Of a stretch of 14,476 nt of DNA, positions 1-7,817 are shown piece by piece. The translations under genes were made by a program, and so were the position numbers. The stretch comes from Verrucomicrobia bacterium UBA740 (GTDB lineage Bacteria > Verrucomicrobiota > Kiritimatiellia > RFP12 > UBA1067): the NCBI GenBank assembly GCA_002298665.1, contig DBKW01000090.1, positions 1 to 14,476 on the forward strand, read 5' to 3'. The notes under the pieces are model-generated. The model saw only the letters and a program-made list of their open reading frames with translations. It did no database searches and was not told the DNA's origin. Within the stretch, counting starts at the first letter, position 1. Each line of letters starts with the position of its first letter.

Positions 1-26
1 ATCTCTGCGTGAGATAAATTTAGCCG

Positions 27-53
27 TGTAGAGAATGTAGAAAATGTAGAGAT
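27..53. repeat. Three tandem 9-bp repeats upstream of ftsH
   Basis: Three adjacent 9-bp units begin at 27, 36 and 45, each starting TGTAGA (TGTAGAGAA, TGTAGAAAA, TGTAGAGAT). They lie about 65 bp upstream of the ftsH -10 element. A short inverted repeat (ATCTC at 1-5, GAGAT at 11-15) precedes them. They could be a regulator binding array or a simple sequence repeat; the sequence does not decide. Confidence 0.5.
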
Positions 54-114
54 GGGGGCGGCTACAGGTTCGCTTGCGACTTGGAAAAACAATCTCCAAA
101 TTCCGCCCGCGATA

Positions 115-123
115 TGGTATAAT
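115..123 (+). promoter_or_regulatory. Extended -10 promoter of the ftsH operon
   Basis: TG-G-TATAAT at 115-123 is a full match to the extended -10 consensus. The correctly spaced -35 position (95-100, TCCAAA) is poor, as is common for extended -10 promoters. Initiation about 7 nt downstream falls at 130-131, at the ATG of ftsH, so the transcript would be leaderless. No Shine-Dalgarno sequence lies before the ATG, which agrees with this. Confidence 0.65.
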
Positions 124-130
124 AGAACGC

Positions 131-2173
131 ATGATTAAGAAGTCGAATAACCCGTGGAGATCGTGGCTTGTAATCGCATTGATTGCCCTCGTATTCTTCT
201 CGATGTACCGGTTGAACCCCAACCGGCCCGAAACGCGCGTCTTGACGCAGCATGAATTCTACGCGGCCCTCGCCAACAACCAGATCGCCGACCCCATCAC
301 GCGCGTCCTGGACCGCGACGCGGGCGAAACCTATCTGACGGGACATCTGCTGCCGGCCGCCCAGCCGTCCGAAACGCCGTCCGTCGCGTCCGGCGAGGGG
401 AAGGCGTCCGCCGCGGCGGGCAAGACGGCGGAGATTGCGTTTCGCGTGCCGCTGGTGCCGGGGGAGAACGACGCGCTGATGGCGGATCTGTTCCGGCGGG
501 GGCTGAACGTGCGCATCGAGACGCGGCAGAGCGCGTTTTCGCCGTTCGTGACGCAGTTGCTCTTCTTCTTCGGGTTTCTCGCCCTGTTCTACTGGTTCAT
601 GGGGCGGCGCGCCGGGGGCGCGGGCGGCGGCATTTTCGGCATGGGCAAGTCGCGCGCCAAGATGCTCACCGGCAAGGAGGAGCGCAAGCGCGTCACGTTC
701 GCCGACGTGGCGGGCGTGGACGAGGCCAAGGGCGAAGTGCAGGAAGTCGTGGAGTTCCTGAAAAAGCCCGAGAAATTCCGCAAGATCGGCGCGCGGATTC
801 CGAAAGGCGTGCTGCTCGTCGGTCCGCCCGGCACGGGCAAGACGCTTTTGGCGCGTGCGATCGCGGGCGAGGCGGGGGTGCCCTTCTTCGCGATTTCCGG
901 CAGCGACTTCGAGGAGATGTTCGTGGGCGTGGGCGCCTCGCGCATGCGGGACATGTTCGCGGAAGCCAAGAAGCGTGCGCCCTGCATCATCTTCATCGAC
1001 GAGATCGACTCCATCGGCATGAAACGCACAGGGGCCGGGGCGCTCGGCGGCAACCACGCCTACGAACAGACCCTCAACACCCTGCTCGTCGAGATGGACG
1101 GCTTCGACGCGAACGAAGGCGTCATCGTCATCGCCGCGACGAACCGTCCGGACACGCTGGACGCGGCGCTGTTGCGTCCGGGCCGCTTCGACCGGCAGGT
1201 GATCGTGGACCTGCCCACGCTCAAGGGGCGCGAGGAGATCCTGCGCCTGCACGGCAAGAAGATCAAGTTCGCGCCGGACGTCAACCTCAACCGCATCGCG
1301 CGCGGCACGCCCGGGTTCTCGGGCGCGGATCTGGCGAACCTGCTGAACGAGGCGGCGCTTCTGGCGGTGCGCAAGGGGCTCGCGGCGGTGAACCAGGCGA
1401 CGCTCGACGAAGCGCGCGACAAGGTCATCTGGGGCAGCGAACGCAAGAGCGCGGGCTATTCGCGCCACGACCGCGAAATCACCGCCTGGCACGAGAGCGG
1501 CCACGCGCTCCTGCAGCTTCTCCTGGCGCACACGGACCCGCTCCACAAGGTGACGATCATCCCGCGCGGACGCGCCCTCGGGGCGACGATGTCCCTGCCC
1601 GAGCAGGACGTCCTCAACCGTACGCGCGCGCAATTCCTGGACGAGATCGTGGTCATGTGCGGCGGGCGCATCGCCGAGGAGATGTTCACGGGCGACATTT
1701 CGACGGGCGCGGCGCAGGACCTGGCCATGGCGACGGACACCGCCCTCAAGATGGTCTGCTCCTACGGCATGTGCGACAAGTTCGGCTTCCGCACCTTCCG
1801 CGGGACAAGTCCGTTCGCGAGCGAGAACCTGCCGCCCGCCTTCAGCGACGAAACGCGCCGCGCCGTGGACGCCGAGGTTTCGGAAATCGTCCACAAGGCC
1901 TACGCGCAGGCGGACGAGCTTCTGAAGGCCAACCGCGACAAACTGGAGAAGCTGGCCGAGACCCTGCTGGACAAGGAGTCCATGGACGGACGCGACGTGG
2001 CGGCCTTGCTGGGCCTCCCCTTCCGGGACGATCCGGGCGAGGACAAGGCGGACGAAAAGAAGCCGGCCGAAGCGGAGAAGCCGGCCGAGGCGGGGGCGGC
2101 TCGCCCGGCGGAAGACGCCAAGCCTGCGGACGAGGTCGCGGACGCCGACAAGGAGGAGAAACCGGGCGCATGA
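131..2173 (+). CDS. ftsH: ATP-dependent zinc metalloprotease FtsH
   Basis: Membrane-bound AAA+ protease that unfolds and degrades membrane and soluble proteins as a hexamer. The 680-residue product has a first membrane helix at about 11-26, a short periplasmic part, a second helix at about 139-157, and an AAA domain with Walker A GPPGTGKT (231-238) and Walker B IIFIDE (286-291). The zinc site is HESGH (454-458), with a probable third ligand Asp530 in the STGAAQDL stretch. The C-terminal 55 or so residues are a low-complexity Lys/Glu/Pro/Ala tail after the protease domain. The reading frame stays open upstream to a TTG at 74, but ATG 131 is preferred because it begins directly before the first membrane helix and sits 7 nt after a TATAAT box. 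Its stop overlaps the start of cdaA (ATGA), so the two are probably translationally coupled. Confidence 0.97.
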   Translation: MIKKSNNPWRSWLVIALIALVFFSMYRLNPNRPETRVLTQHEFYAALANNQIADPITRVLDRDAGETYLTGHLLPAAQPSETPSVASGEGKASAAAGKTAEIAFRVPLVPGENDALMADLFRRGLNVRIETRQSAFSPFVTQLLFFFGFLALFYWFMGRRAGGAGGGIFGMGKSRAKMLTGKEERKRVTFADVAGVDEAKGEVQEVVEFLKKPEKFRKIGARIPKGVLLVGPPGTGKTLLARAIAGEAGVPFFAISGSDFEEMFVGVGASRMRDMFAEAKKRAPCIIFIDEIDSIGMKRTGAGALGGNHAYEQTLNTLLVEMDGFDANEGVIVIAATNRPDTLDAALLRPGRFDRQVIVDLPTLKGREEILRLHGKKIKFAPDVNLNRIARGTPGFSGADLANLLNEAALLAVRKGLAAVNQATLDEARDKVIWGSERKSAGYSRHDREITAWHESGHALLQLLLAHTDPLHKVTIIPRGRALGATMSLPEQDVLNRTRAQFLDEIVVMCGGRIAEEMFTGDISTGAAQDLAMATDTALKMVCSYGMCDKFGFRTFRGTSPFASENLPPAFSDETRRAVDAEVSEIVHKAYAQADELLKANRDKLEKLAETLLDKESMDGRDVAALLGLPFRDDPGEDKADEKKPAEAEKPAEAGAARPAEDAKPADEVADADKEEKPGA

Positions 2174-3048
2174 CATCCGTGACGGCGATATTGCAGATAG
2201 CCATCCTTTATTTCGTCATCTACGCGATTTTGAAGGGTGCGAAAGGGTCGCGCTTCGGGCAGGCGCTCGTGGGGATCGGCATTCTCGCGGCGCTCCTGGC
2301 GGCGTTTTCCTACGTTCTGCATTTCGACGTGCTGTCCACGATCCTCAAGTTCCTGCTGGCCTATCTCGCCATCTCGACCGTCGTCATCTTCCAGCCGGAG
2401 ATCCGCCGCATTCTCGCGACGGTGGGGGCGTTCGGGTACTTCGAAAAGCCCAAGCACTACGCCAGCGGCGCGGCCACGCCGGAGCTGATGTTCGAGATTG
2501 TGAAGGAGCTTTCGTCCACGAGGACCGGGGCGCTTTTCGCCTTCGAAGCCGGCATCTCGCTGCGGGGCTACGAGAACACGGGCATTGCGCTGGACGCGAT
2601 CATTTCGCGCGAGCTGATGCGCACCCTCCTCACGCCGCCCCTGCCGCTGCACGACGGCGGGATCATCATCCGCAACGGGCGTCTGGCCGCGGCGCACTGC
2701 CTCTTCCCGGTGTCGAACAACCCCGCGCTCATCGCCCACGGCATGCGCCACCGCGCCGGCGTCGGGCTTTCGGAAGAGACGGACGCGCTCGTCATCATCG
2801 TGTCCGAAGAGACGGGCATCGTCTCCCTCGCCCACAACGGGCGGCTCGTGCGGTTCACGGAAAACGCGGACGACTCGTCGCTGCGCCGCTGGCTGGCGCG
2901 CGCCCTGGACACGGGGACGCGCACGACGGGGATTCTCGCGCGCCTTTTCGAATTTCTGCAGAAACGCGCACAGGCCGCCGCGTCCAGACGCGAGGCGGCA
3001 ATGGGCGCAAAACAACCCTCGCAAACGGCACCCGATGAAAAACGTTGA
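2170..3048 (+). CDS. cdaA: Diadenylate cyclase CdaA (DisA_N domain)
   Basis: Condenses two ATP into the second messenger c-di-AMP, which in other bacteria governs potassium and osmolyte transport and cell-wall homeostasis. The 292-residue product has three N-terminal hydrophobic helices within residues 5-75, then FQPEIRR (74-80), the usual start of the cytoplasmic part. The catalytic DisA_N domain follows, with the active-site motifs HDGG (161-164; DGA in most relatives) and GMRHR (191-195), then SEETD and the VSEETG stretch (211-216). The basic, Ala/Gln-rich tail after about residue 255 is variable. The start ATG overlaps the ftsH stop as ATGA, and AGGAGG lies at 2151-2156, rather far upstream. 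It is the second gene of the ftsH operon and is followed by a small CdaR-anchor-like gene. Confidence 0.95.
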   Translation: MTSVTAILQIAILYFVIYAILKGAKGSRFGQALVGIGILAALLAAFSYVLHFDVLSTILKFLLAYLAISTVVIFQPEIRRILATVGAFGYFEKPKHYASGAATPELMFEIVKELSSTRTGALFAFEAGISLRGYENTGIALDAIISRELMRTLLTPPLPLHDGGIIIRNGRLAAAHCLFPVSNNPALIAHGMRHRAGVGLSEETDALVIIVSEETGIVSLAHNGRLVRFTENADDSSLRRWLARALDTGTRTTGILARLFEFLQKRAQAAASRREAAMGAKQPSQTAPDEKR

Positions 3049-3211
3049 TTTCAAAGGTCTCTTCGCCGCGCTGGGCGACGCGCTGACCCGCAACTGGGGG
3101 CTCAAGCTCATCGCGCTTGTCCTGGCCATCGTCATCTACTATGTGATCGCTTCGTCGGACGCCGACCGCGGAAATGCCCGAAATGACACGCAACACTTCA
3201 TCCAAAGATAA
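3035..3211 (+). CDS. 58-residue single-helix membrane protein resembling the CdaR/YbbR anchor
   Basis: The product is MKNVDFKGLF..., with a membrane helix at about 20-40 (NWGLKLIALVLAIVIYYVIA). In many bacteria cdaA is followed by cdaR (ybbR), whose product starts with just such an 'NxWxLKxxAL' membrane anchor and then carries several extracytoplasmic YbbR repeats. Here the anchor is present in the expected place, but the frame stops after 58 codons and ftsK begins inside it, so the repeats are absent from the DNA, not merely shifted in frame. It overlaps cdaA by 14 nt and ftsK by 38 nt and has no clear Shine-Dalgarno sequence, so translation would depend on coupling. It is either a minimal CdaA partner or a relic. 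The similarity to the CdaR anchor is from memory of the family. Confidence 0.65.
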   Translation: MKNVDFKGLFAALGDALTRNWGLKLIALVLAIVIYYVIASSDADRGNARNDTQHFIQR

Positions 3212-5759
3212 CGCATTCGAGCGCAACGGGCGGCACAACGCGCTCGGGTGGCTCTTCTTCCCCGCCGCGCTCTTTCCGTTTGTCGCGCTTCTCACGTACG
3301 ATTGGCGCGCCATCGGCATCCTGCAAACGCCGGCGAAAACGCCGGTCGGCAACTGGATCGGTCCGCTCGGCAATTATTTCGCCTACTACGGCTACATGTC
3401 CCTGGGGCTTGCCGTCTGGGCGGTGCCGCTCATCCTGGTCGTTTTGGGCGTTCGCCTGGTCACCGGGCGTCTCACGCGTCTCGGGCGCCGCGAACTCTGG
3501 CTGACGCTCGTCCTGGCGGCCGGCGCATGCCTGCTCCAGCTCCTGCAGCCCCACAGCCCGCTCATCCGTCAGCAGATAGAGGCGCTCAACATCCCTGCCG
3601 CGGGCGGCGTGGTCGGGTATCTTCTCGTCACGCGCGCCCTTTCGCCGCTCTTGTCGGACTTCGGGGCCAGTCTCGTCGTCCTGACCGCCCTGATCGCCGC
3701 GCTCGTCGCCGCGGTGGGCCTTCCGGCGTTCCTCGGCCTTTTCAAAGGGCTTTTCCGCTGGGCGCTGGGTCCGGCTCTGCGCAAGCCCGCGGCGGACATG
3801 ACGGAGGAGGAACGCGCGGCCCTGGAGGCCGCCCAGGCCGCGCGCGAAGAAGCGCGCCGCGAACGGGAAGCGGAAAAGGCGCGCGTGCGCGCCGAGAAGG
3901 AGGCCGCGCGCGCAGCCAAAGAAGCCGCCCGCCGGCAGCAGCAGGAAGCCGCCCGCCCCGAGCCGCCGCCTGCCCCCGCCGCACCCCAACCCGCGCCGCC
4001 GCGCGCCCCCGCCGCACGGACGGATTCCGCCACCGCGGTCGCCGTCGAGGAGGAGGCGAAAGGTCCGTACACCCTGCCGCCGCTTTCGCTTCTGCATCCG
4101 CTCAGCCCTTCCAACGCGGACCACAGCGACGTGGAGGAAATGAGCCGCCGGCTCATCGACACGCTCAAGCTGTTCAATGTGGATGCGAAGCTCAGCTATA
4201 CGGTCAAGGGACCCGTCGTCACCAAATACGCCCTTCTGCTTGCGCCGGGCATCCGCTATTCGGCCGTCACCAACATCGCGGACAACATCAAGGGCGCGCT
4301 GCACGCCAAATCGCTTCGCATCGAGGCGCCCATCCCGGGCGACGAGTGCATCGGCATCGAAGTGCCCAACCGCAAGCCGGCGGGGATCTCCTTCCGCGAA
4401 ATCATCGAGTCCGAAACCTGGAAGTCCGCCAAGATGGAATTGCCGCTTCTCTTCGGGAAGGACGCGTCGGGGCGGGAGCTTGTCGCGGACCTCGCGAGCA
4501 TGCCCCACATGCTGGTGGCGGGCGCGACGGGGCAAGGCAAGTCGGTGTGCCTCAACTCCATCATCTGCGGCCTTCTCATGACCCGCACGCCCGAACAGCT
4601 CAAGCTCATCATGGTGGACCCCAAGAGCGTGGAATTCACGCCCTACTCCAACATTCCGCACCTGCTCGTGCCGGTCATCACGGACAATCGCAAAGTCGTC
4701 TTCTCGCTTCACTGGGCGGTGGCGGAAATGGAGAAGCGGCTGAAGCTCTTCGCCCGCAACCGCGTGCGCAACATCTACGACTACAATCACCGCAAATCGA
4801 TCGTCCAGACCGACATGTTTGGCGAATCGTCCGGCGGCGACTCGGCCGATCCGCGCACGATTCCGTACATTGTGATCATCATCGACGAAGTCGCGGACCT
4901 GATGATGGCCGCCGGCAAGGAAGTGACGCCCGACATTTCGCGCCTCACGGCCAAGGCGCGCGCCGCGGGCATCCATCTTATCCTGGCGACGCAACGTCCG
5001 GACGCGAAGATCATCACCGGCACGATCAAGGCGAACATTCCGGGGCGCGTGGCGTTCAAGACTTCGCAGGCCATCGACTCGCGCACGATTCTCGACGACG
5101 CGGGCGCGGAAAACCTCATCGGCCGCGGCGACATGCTTTTCAAGGGCAAGGACGGCATCCTCACCCGCGCACAAGGCGCGTGGATCAGCGACGAGGAGAT
5201 CGCCAACATCACGGCGTTCATCGAGGAGCATTCCAGCGTCCAGTTCGACAAGCACTTCGCGACGAAACTGGGGCGCGTGAAGGAAGCGACGATAGACGAT
5301 CCGTTCGCGGCCAACGAGGACGACCCCGACAACCAGCCCCGGCCCGAGGCTTCGCCCGCCGCGCAGCGCCAACTGGCCCGCGCGAGCGCGGACGCCGACC
5401 TCTTCACCAAGGCGATCGAGGTCATCATCAACACGAACCGCGCGTCCGTCTCGCACTTCCAACGCAAGCTCGGCATCGGCTACAACCATGCCGCCAAGCT
5501 GTGCGACGAACTCGAGGAACGCGGCGTCGTCGCGCCGCACAGCGGTGCCGGCCCCCGCACCATTCTCCTGGACCAGAATCAGCTGGAAGCCATCCTGCGC
5601 GGGGAAGACGCCGCCGCGATGGCCGCCCCGTCGCCGGAGGCGCCTACTGAAGAGACTCCTTCCGCGGATGAAAACGCGGCATTCGCGGAATACGACGCAC
5701 CCGACGCAGATGTGGAAACAGCAGCTAAACCCGAAACCCCTTCGGAGGAAACCCTATGA
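3174..5759 (+). CDS. ftsK: DNA translocase FtsK
   Basis: Hexameric ATP-driven DNA pump at the division septum that moves the terminus region and supports dimer resolution. The 861-residue product has N-terminal membrane helices (roughly 24-41, 72-95, 107-124, 143-160, 165-190). A short linker of charged Ala/Glu/Arg coiled-coil character (about 208-260) passes into Pro/Ala (260-282). The motor follows, with Walker A GATGQGKS (450-457), MVDPKSVEF (480-488) and Walker B VIIIDE (567-572). A C-terminal winged-helix gamma domain (about 740-800, including NTNRASVSHFQRK) recognises polar DNA sequences in other species. An acidic tail follows. The start is ATG 3174; ATG 3183 is an alternative, and neither has a strong Shine-Dalgarno sequence. 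The stop overlaps the next gene as ATGA. Confidence 0.96.
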   Translation: MPEMTRNTSSKDNAFERNGRHNALGWLFFPAALFPFVALLTYDWRAIGILQTPAKTPVGNWIGPLGNYFAYYGYMSLGLAVWAVPLILVVLGVRLVTGRLTRLGRRELWLTLVLAAGACLLQLLQPHSPLIRQQIEALNIPAAGGVVGYLLVTRALSPLLSDFGASLVVLTALIAALVAAVGLPAFLGLFKGLFRWALGPALRKPAADMTEEERAALEAAQAAREEARREREAEKARVRAEKEAARAAKEAARRQQQEAARPEPPPAPAAPQPAPPRAPAARTDSATAVAVEEEAKGPYTLPPLSLLHPLSPSNADHSDVEEMSRRLIDTLKLFNVDAKLSYTVKGPVVTKYALLLAPGIRYSAVTNIADNIKGALHAKSLRIEAPIPGDECIGIEVPNRKPAGISFREIIESETWKSAKMELPLLFGKDASGRELVADLASMPHMLVAGATGQGKSVCLNSIICGLLMTRTPEQLKLIMVDPKSVEFTPYSNIPHLLVPVITDNRKVVFSLHWAVAEMEKRLKLFARNRVRNIYDYNHRKSIVQTDMFGESSGGDSADPRTIPYIVIIIDEVADLMMAAGKEVTPDISRLTAKARAAGIHLILATQRPDAKIITGTIKANIPGRVAFKTSQAIDSRTILDDAGAENLIGRGDMLFKGKDGILTRAQGAWISDEEIANITAFIEEHSSVQFDKHFATKLGRVKEATIDDPFAANEDDPDNQPRPEASPAAQRQLARASADADLFTKAIEVIINTNRASVSHFQRKLGIGYNHAAKLCDELEERGVVAPHSGAGPRTILLDQNQLEAILRGEDAAAMAAPSPEAPTEETPSADENAAFAEYDAPDADVETAAKPETPSEETL
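5744..5749 (+). promoter_or_regulatory. Ribosome binding site of the RodZ-like gene
   Basis: GGAGGA, 6 nt before ATG 5756, inside the end of ftsK. It fixes the start of the RodZ-like gene and supports independent as well as coupled translation. Confidence 0.8.
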
Positions 5760-6487
5760 TAGAGTTCGGCAAAACATTGCGCCAGGCGCGCGAAGCAAAA
5801 GGCCTTACGGTAGACGACATAGCGAAAGCGACGCACATGATGGCGCGGCAAATCGAAGCGCTGGAGAACGAGGATTTTTCTGGCTTCGCCGCCCCCATCT
5901 ACGGAAGAGGGTTCGTCAAACTCTACTGCGAGGCGGTCGGGATTGAAGCCAAGCCCATGATCGCCGAATTCATGGAAATCTTCAACGGGAACCGTGAGCC
6001 GTCGGTCCGTCTGCGGGACGAGAGTTCGTCTGGCGCGTCCGCGCCCGTCGCCGCCCATTCCGAACCGGTGCGCCCGCCCGCGCCTGAATCCGCGGAGACG
6101 CCAACGGTTTTTGTGCAGCCCACATTCGACAGTCCCAATCCGCCCGAACCGGCTCCTCCCCCGCCGCCTTCCGCGGAACGGAAACCTTCGCGCTACGCCG
6201 CGCCGACGCCGCTGGACGAGCCGGTCTCGCCCGCGAACAACCTGTTTCTCGTGATTTGGCGGCCGCTCGTCCTCCTGTTGGCCGCGGGCTTCCTCCTTTG
6301 GCTCCTTTTCGTCGGCGTGCGCGCGCTCTATCGCGCCACGCGCGCACCCGCCCGGACTGCCACGGCCGAGATTGCGCCCGCCGCGCGTCCCGCCCAGCCG
6401 GCGGCCGCGCCCAAACCCTCCTCAACAAGCGACACGCCCGCGTTCCGCCGCGGAAAGATTGTTGTCGATCCGCTCTATATCGACTGA
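5756..6487 (+). CDS. RodZ-like helix-turn-helix membrane protein
   Basis: The 243-residue product starts with a HTH_25-type domain (1-75: FGKTLRQAREAKGLT, then the YGRGFVKLYCEAVG stretch typical of RodZ). A Pro/Ser/Ala-rich linker (about 85-160) and one membrane helix (about 164-190) follow. RodZ links MreB filaments to the cell-wall elongation machinery through this cytoplasmic domain. The usual extracytoplasmic DUF4115 domain is missing: only about 50 Ala/Pro-rich residues follow the helix, ending RRGKIVVDPLYID. The ATG overlaps the ftsK stop (ATGA) and is preceded by GGAGGA. Position after ftsK fits a cell-shape or division role. A DNA-binding role cannot be excluded from the sequence. Confidence 0.8.
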   Translation: MIEFGKTLRQAREAKGLTVDDIAKATHMMARQIEALENEDFSGFAAPIYGRGFVKLYCEAVGIEAKPMIAEFMEIFNGNREPSVRLRDESSSGASAPVAAHSEPVRPPAPESAETPTVFVQPTFDSPNPPEPAPPPPPSAERKPSRYAAPTPLDEPVSPANNLFLVIWRPLVLLLAAGFLLWLLFVGVRALYRATRAPARTATAEIAPAARPAQPAAAPKPSSTSDTPAFRRGKIVVDPLYID

Positions 6488-6505
6488 CAAAGAAGGATTC
6501 CAACC

Positions 6506-6742
6506 ATGAAGAATACGCCGATTACGTTCACGTACTTTTGCTGTCCCACGTGCCATTCCGAAATAGAAGCCACCTCTGACCTGGCCGACCATGAAGCGGA
6601 GTGCCCGGCTTGCGGCGCGAAGATAACCGTGCCTCCCGCCCCTGCTGACCGAATCGTCCGGCACGCGGCGGACGATTTGGACAAAAACCACACGCAAGCC
6701 CTCAAAAACCGCACGATTCGGATTGAACTGGAAGATCTATGA
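6506..6742 (+). CDS. Small zinc-ribbon protein (78 residues)
   Basis: The product has two Cys pairs, CPTC (13-16) and CPAC (33-36), spaced as in a four-cysteine zinc ribbon (an additional Cys12 precedes the first pair). A polar region follows, with a charged end (NRTIRIELEDL). AAGGA at 6493-6497 lies 8 nt before the ATG, a good ribosome binding site. The stop overlaps the downstream nuclease start as ATGA, so the two proteins are probably made together. I do not recognise a named family. Similar CPxC...CPxCG ribbons occur in many small regulatory or nucleic-acid-associated proteins, so function is unassigned. Confidence 0.75.
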   Translation: MKNTPITFTYFCCPTCHSEIEATSDLADHEAECPACGAKITVPPAPADRIVRHAADDLDKNHTQALKNRTIRIELEDL

Positions 6743-7809
6743 GCGTCAAGCGTTCGAAAAAGAAGGACCTGTCTGCACGCACCCGCAAAAAGCGCCGCCC
6801 CGCGAAGAAGACGGCGTCTTCGCAACGGGTGACGCGCTGGACCACATTTGCCGGGACGGTTTTTCTTGCTCTGTGGGCCCTCGCCGGCGTGTGGTTCGTC
6901 CATCATCCGCCGCGCTGGATCGACGACAAGGCCCAGAACCATCCGCTCCTCACGCAGTTCCTCTGTGCGCTGGGAAATCCCGTAGGCGACTTTACGGACG
7001 CCCTCGGCTGGACTGGGCACGACGCCGTCTACGAATATGACGAAGAAGCGCCCAAGGGACAGGTCCTGTTTGCCGGCGCTCCTATCCGCAAGAGTTTGCC
7101 GGCACCGGACGACATACAGATCCTGAACCGCGGCGAATTCATCGTCGGCTGGTCGCCGAAATTGCGCCATCCCGTCTGGGTCGCCTACCATGTGCCGCGC
7201 GAAGCGCCCTACGAAGCGGGGAAGCGCCCTAGCTTCATGCGCGACAAAAACGCGCCCCGCTGCCCCACATCGAACGCCTACGACCATACCGGCTACGACC
7301 GCGGCCATATGGCCCCCAACTACGCCATCGCCACGCGCTTTGGTCCACACGAACAGCGCCAGACCTTTCTCATGTCGAATATTGCCCCGCAGACCCCTTC
7401 CCTGAACCGGGGCGTGTGGCGCGAAGTCGAACGGCGCATCGCCGATCTTTGGTCCGCGCGCTGGGGCGAAATCTGGGTTGTCGTCGGTTCGATAACGGAC
7501 AATTCCGCCAGGCTTCTCGGGACGGACATTGACATCCCGGAGAAATACTACGCCGTTGTTGTGTGCCAACAAGAGATGGACGTCCGCGCATTCGCGTTGC
7601 TGTTCGACCAAGACGTCCCCTGGCGTTGCTGGCCGACGCGCCACCTGGTGACAATAGACGAACTCGAGGAGATTTCCGGGCTGGACTTCCTGCCCGATCT
7701 TCCCGACTTCATTCAGCGCCCCTTGGAAGCGGAACTCCCTTCGCGTCTGTGGCCCATCCGCCCCATCGACGTCCTGAAAGAGATCGGGCTGCGCATAAAA
7801 CGCTACTGA
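6739..7809 (+). CDS. Membrane-anchored DNA/RNA non-specific endonuclease (NucA/EndA type)
   Basis: Metal-dependent nuclease of the beta-beta-alpha-metal fold that cleaves DNA and RNA without sequence specificity. The 356-residue product has the signature DRGHM (187-191), with His190 the expected general base, and SNIAPQTPSLNRGVW (213-227), with Asn223 the expected metal ligand. The N-terminus is strongly basic (residues 4-30), followed by one hydrophobic helix (about 35-54). By the positive-inside rule the nuclease domain should lie outside the cytoplasm, tethered to the membrane. The C-terminal tail after about 325 is family-variable. ATG 6739 overlaps the zinc-ribbon stop. As last gene of the ftsH-ftsK-rodZ run it might act on trapped or external DNA; that is inference. 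Confidence 0.9.
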   Translation: MSVKRSKKKDLSARTRKKRRPAKKTASSQRVTRWTTFAGTVFLALWALAGVWFVHHPPRWIDDKAQNHPLLTQFLCALGNPVGDFTDALGWTGHDAVYEYDEEAPKGQVLFAGAPIRKSLPAPDDIQILNRGEFIVGWSPKLRHPVWVAYHVPREAPYEAGKRPSFMRDKNAPRCPTSNAYDHTGYDRGHMAPNYAIATRFGPHEQRQTFLMSNIAPQTPSLNRGVWREVERRIADLWSARWGEIWVVVGSITDNSARLLGTDIDIPEKYYAVVVCQQEMDVRAFALLFDQDVPWRCWPTRHLVTIDELEEISGLDFLPDLPDFIQRPLEAELPSRLWPIRPIDVLKEIGLRIKRY

Positions 7810-7817
7810 GCGTCAGT
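7805..7817. other. Palindrome joining two convergent stop codons
   Basis: ACTGA-GCG-TCAGT spans the TGA of the nuclease gene (7807-7809) and the TGA of yggS on the other strand (7815-7813). The genes are 3 nt apart and no T-tract terminator is visible on either strand, so transcripts from the two operons may overlap. Confidence 0.4.

Noticed and set aside
1657..2169. Upstream extension of the cdaA frame into ftsH
   Set aside because: The extension is an out-of-frame reading of ftsH. CdaA homologues begin at the membrane helices, matching ATG 2170.
62..2176. 704-codon open frame on the minus strand opposite ftsH
   Set aside because: It mirrors the FtsH coding sequence, has Arg/Ala/Val-rich low-information content and no recognisable domain. 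Long antisense frames are expected in GC-rich genes.
3198..5650. 780-codon antisense frame and 800-codon +1 frame across ftsK
   Set aside because: Both overlay the unmistakable FtsK motor domain and show no family motifs; they are by-products of GC-rich codon use.
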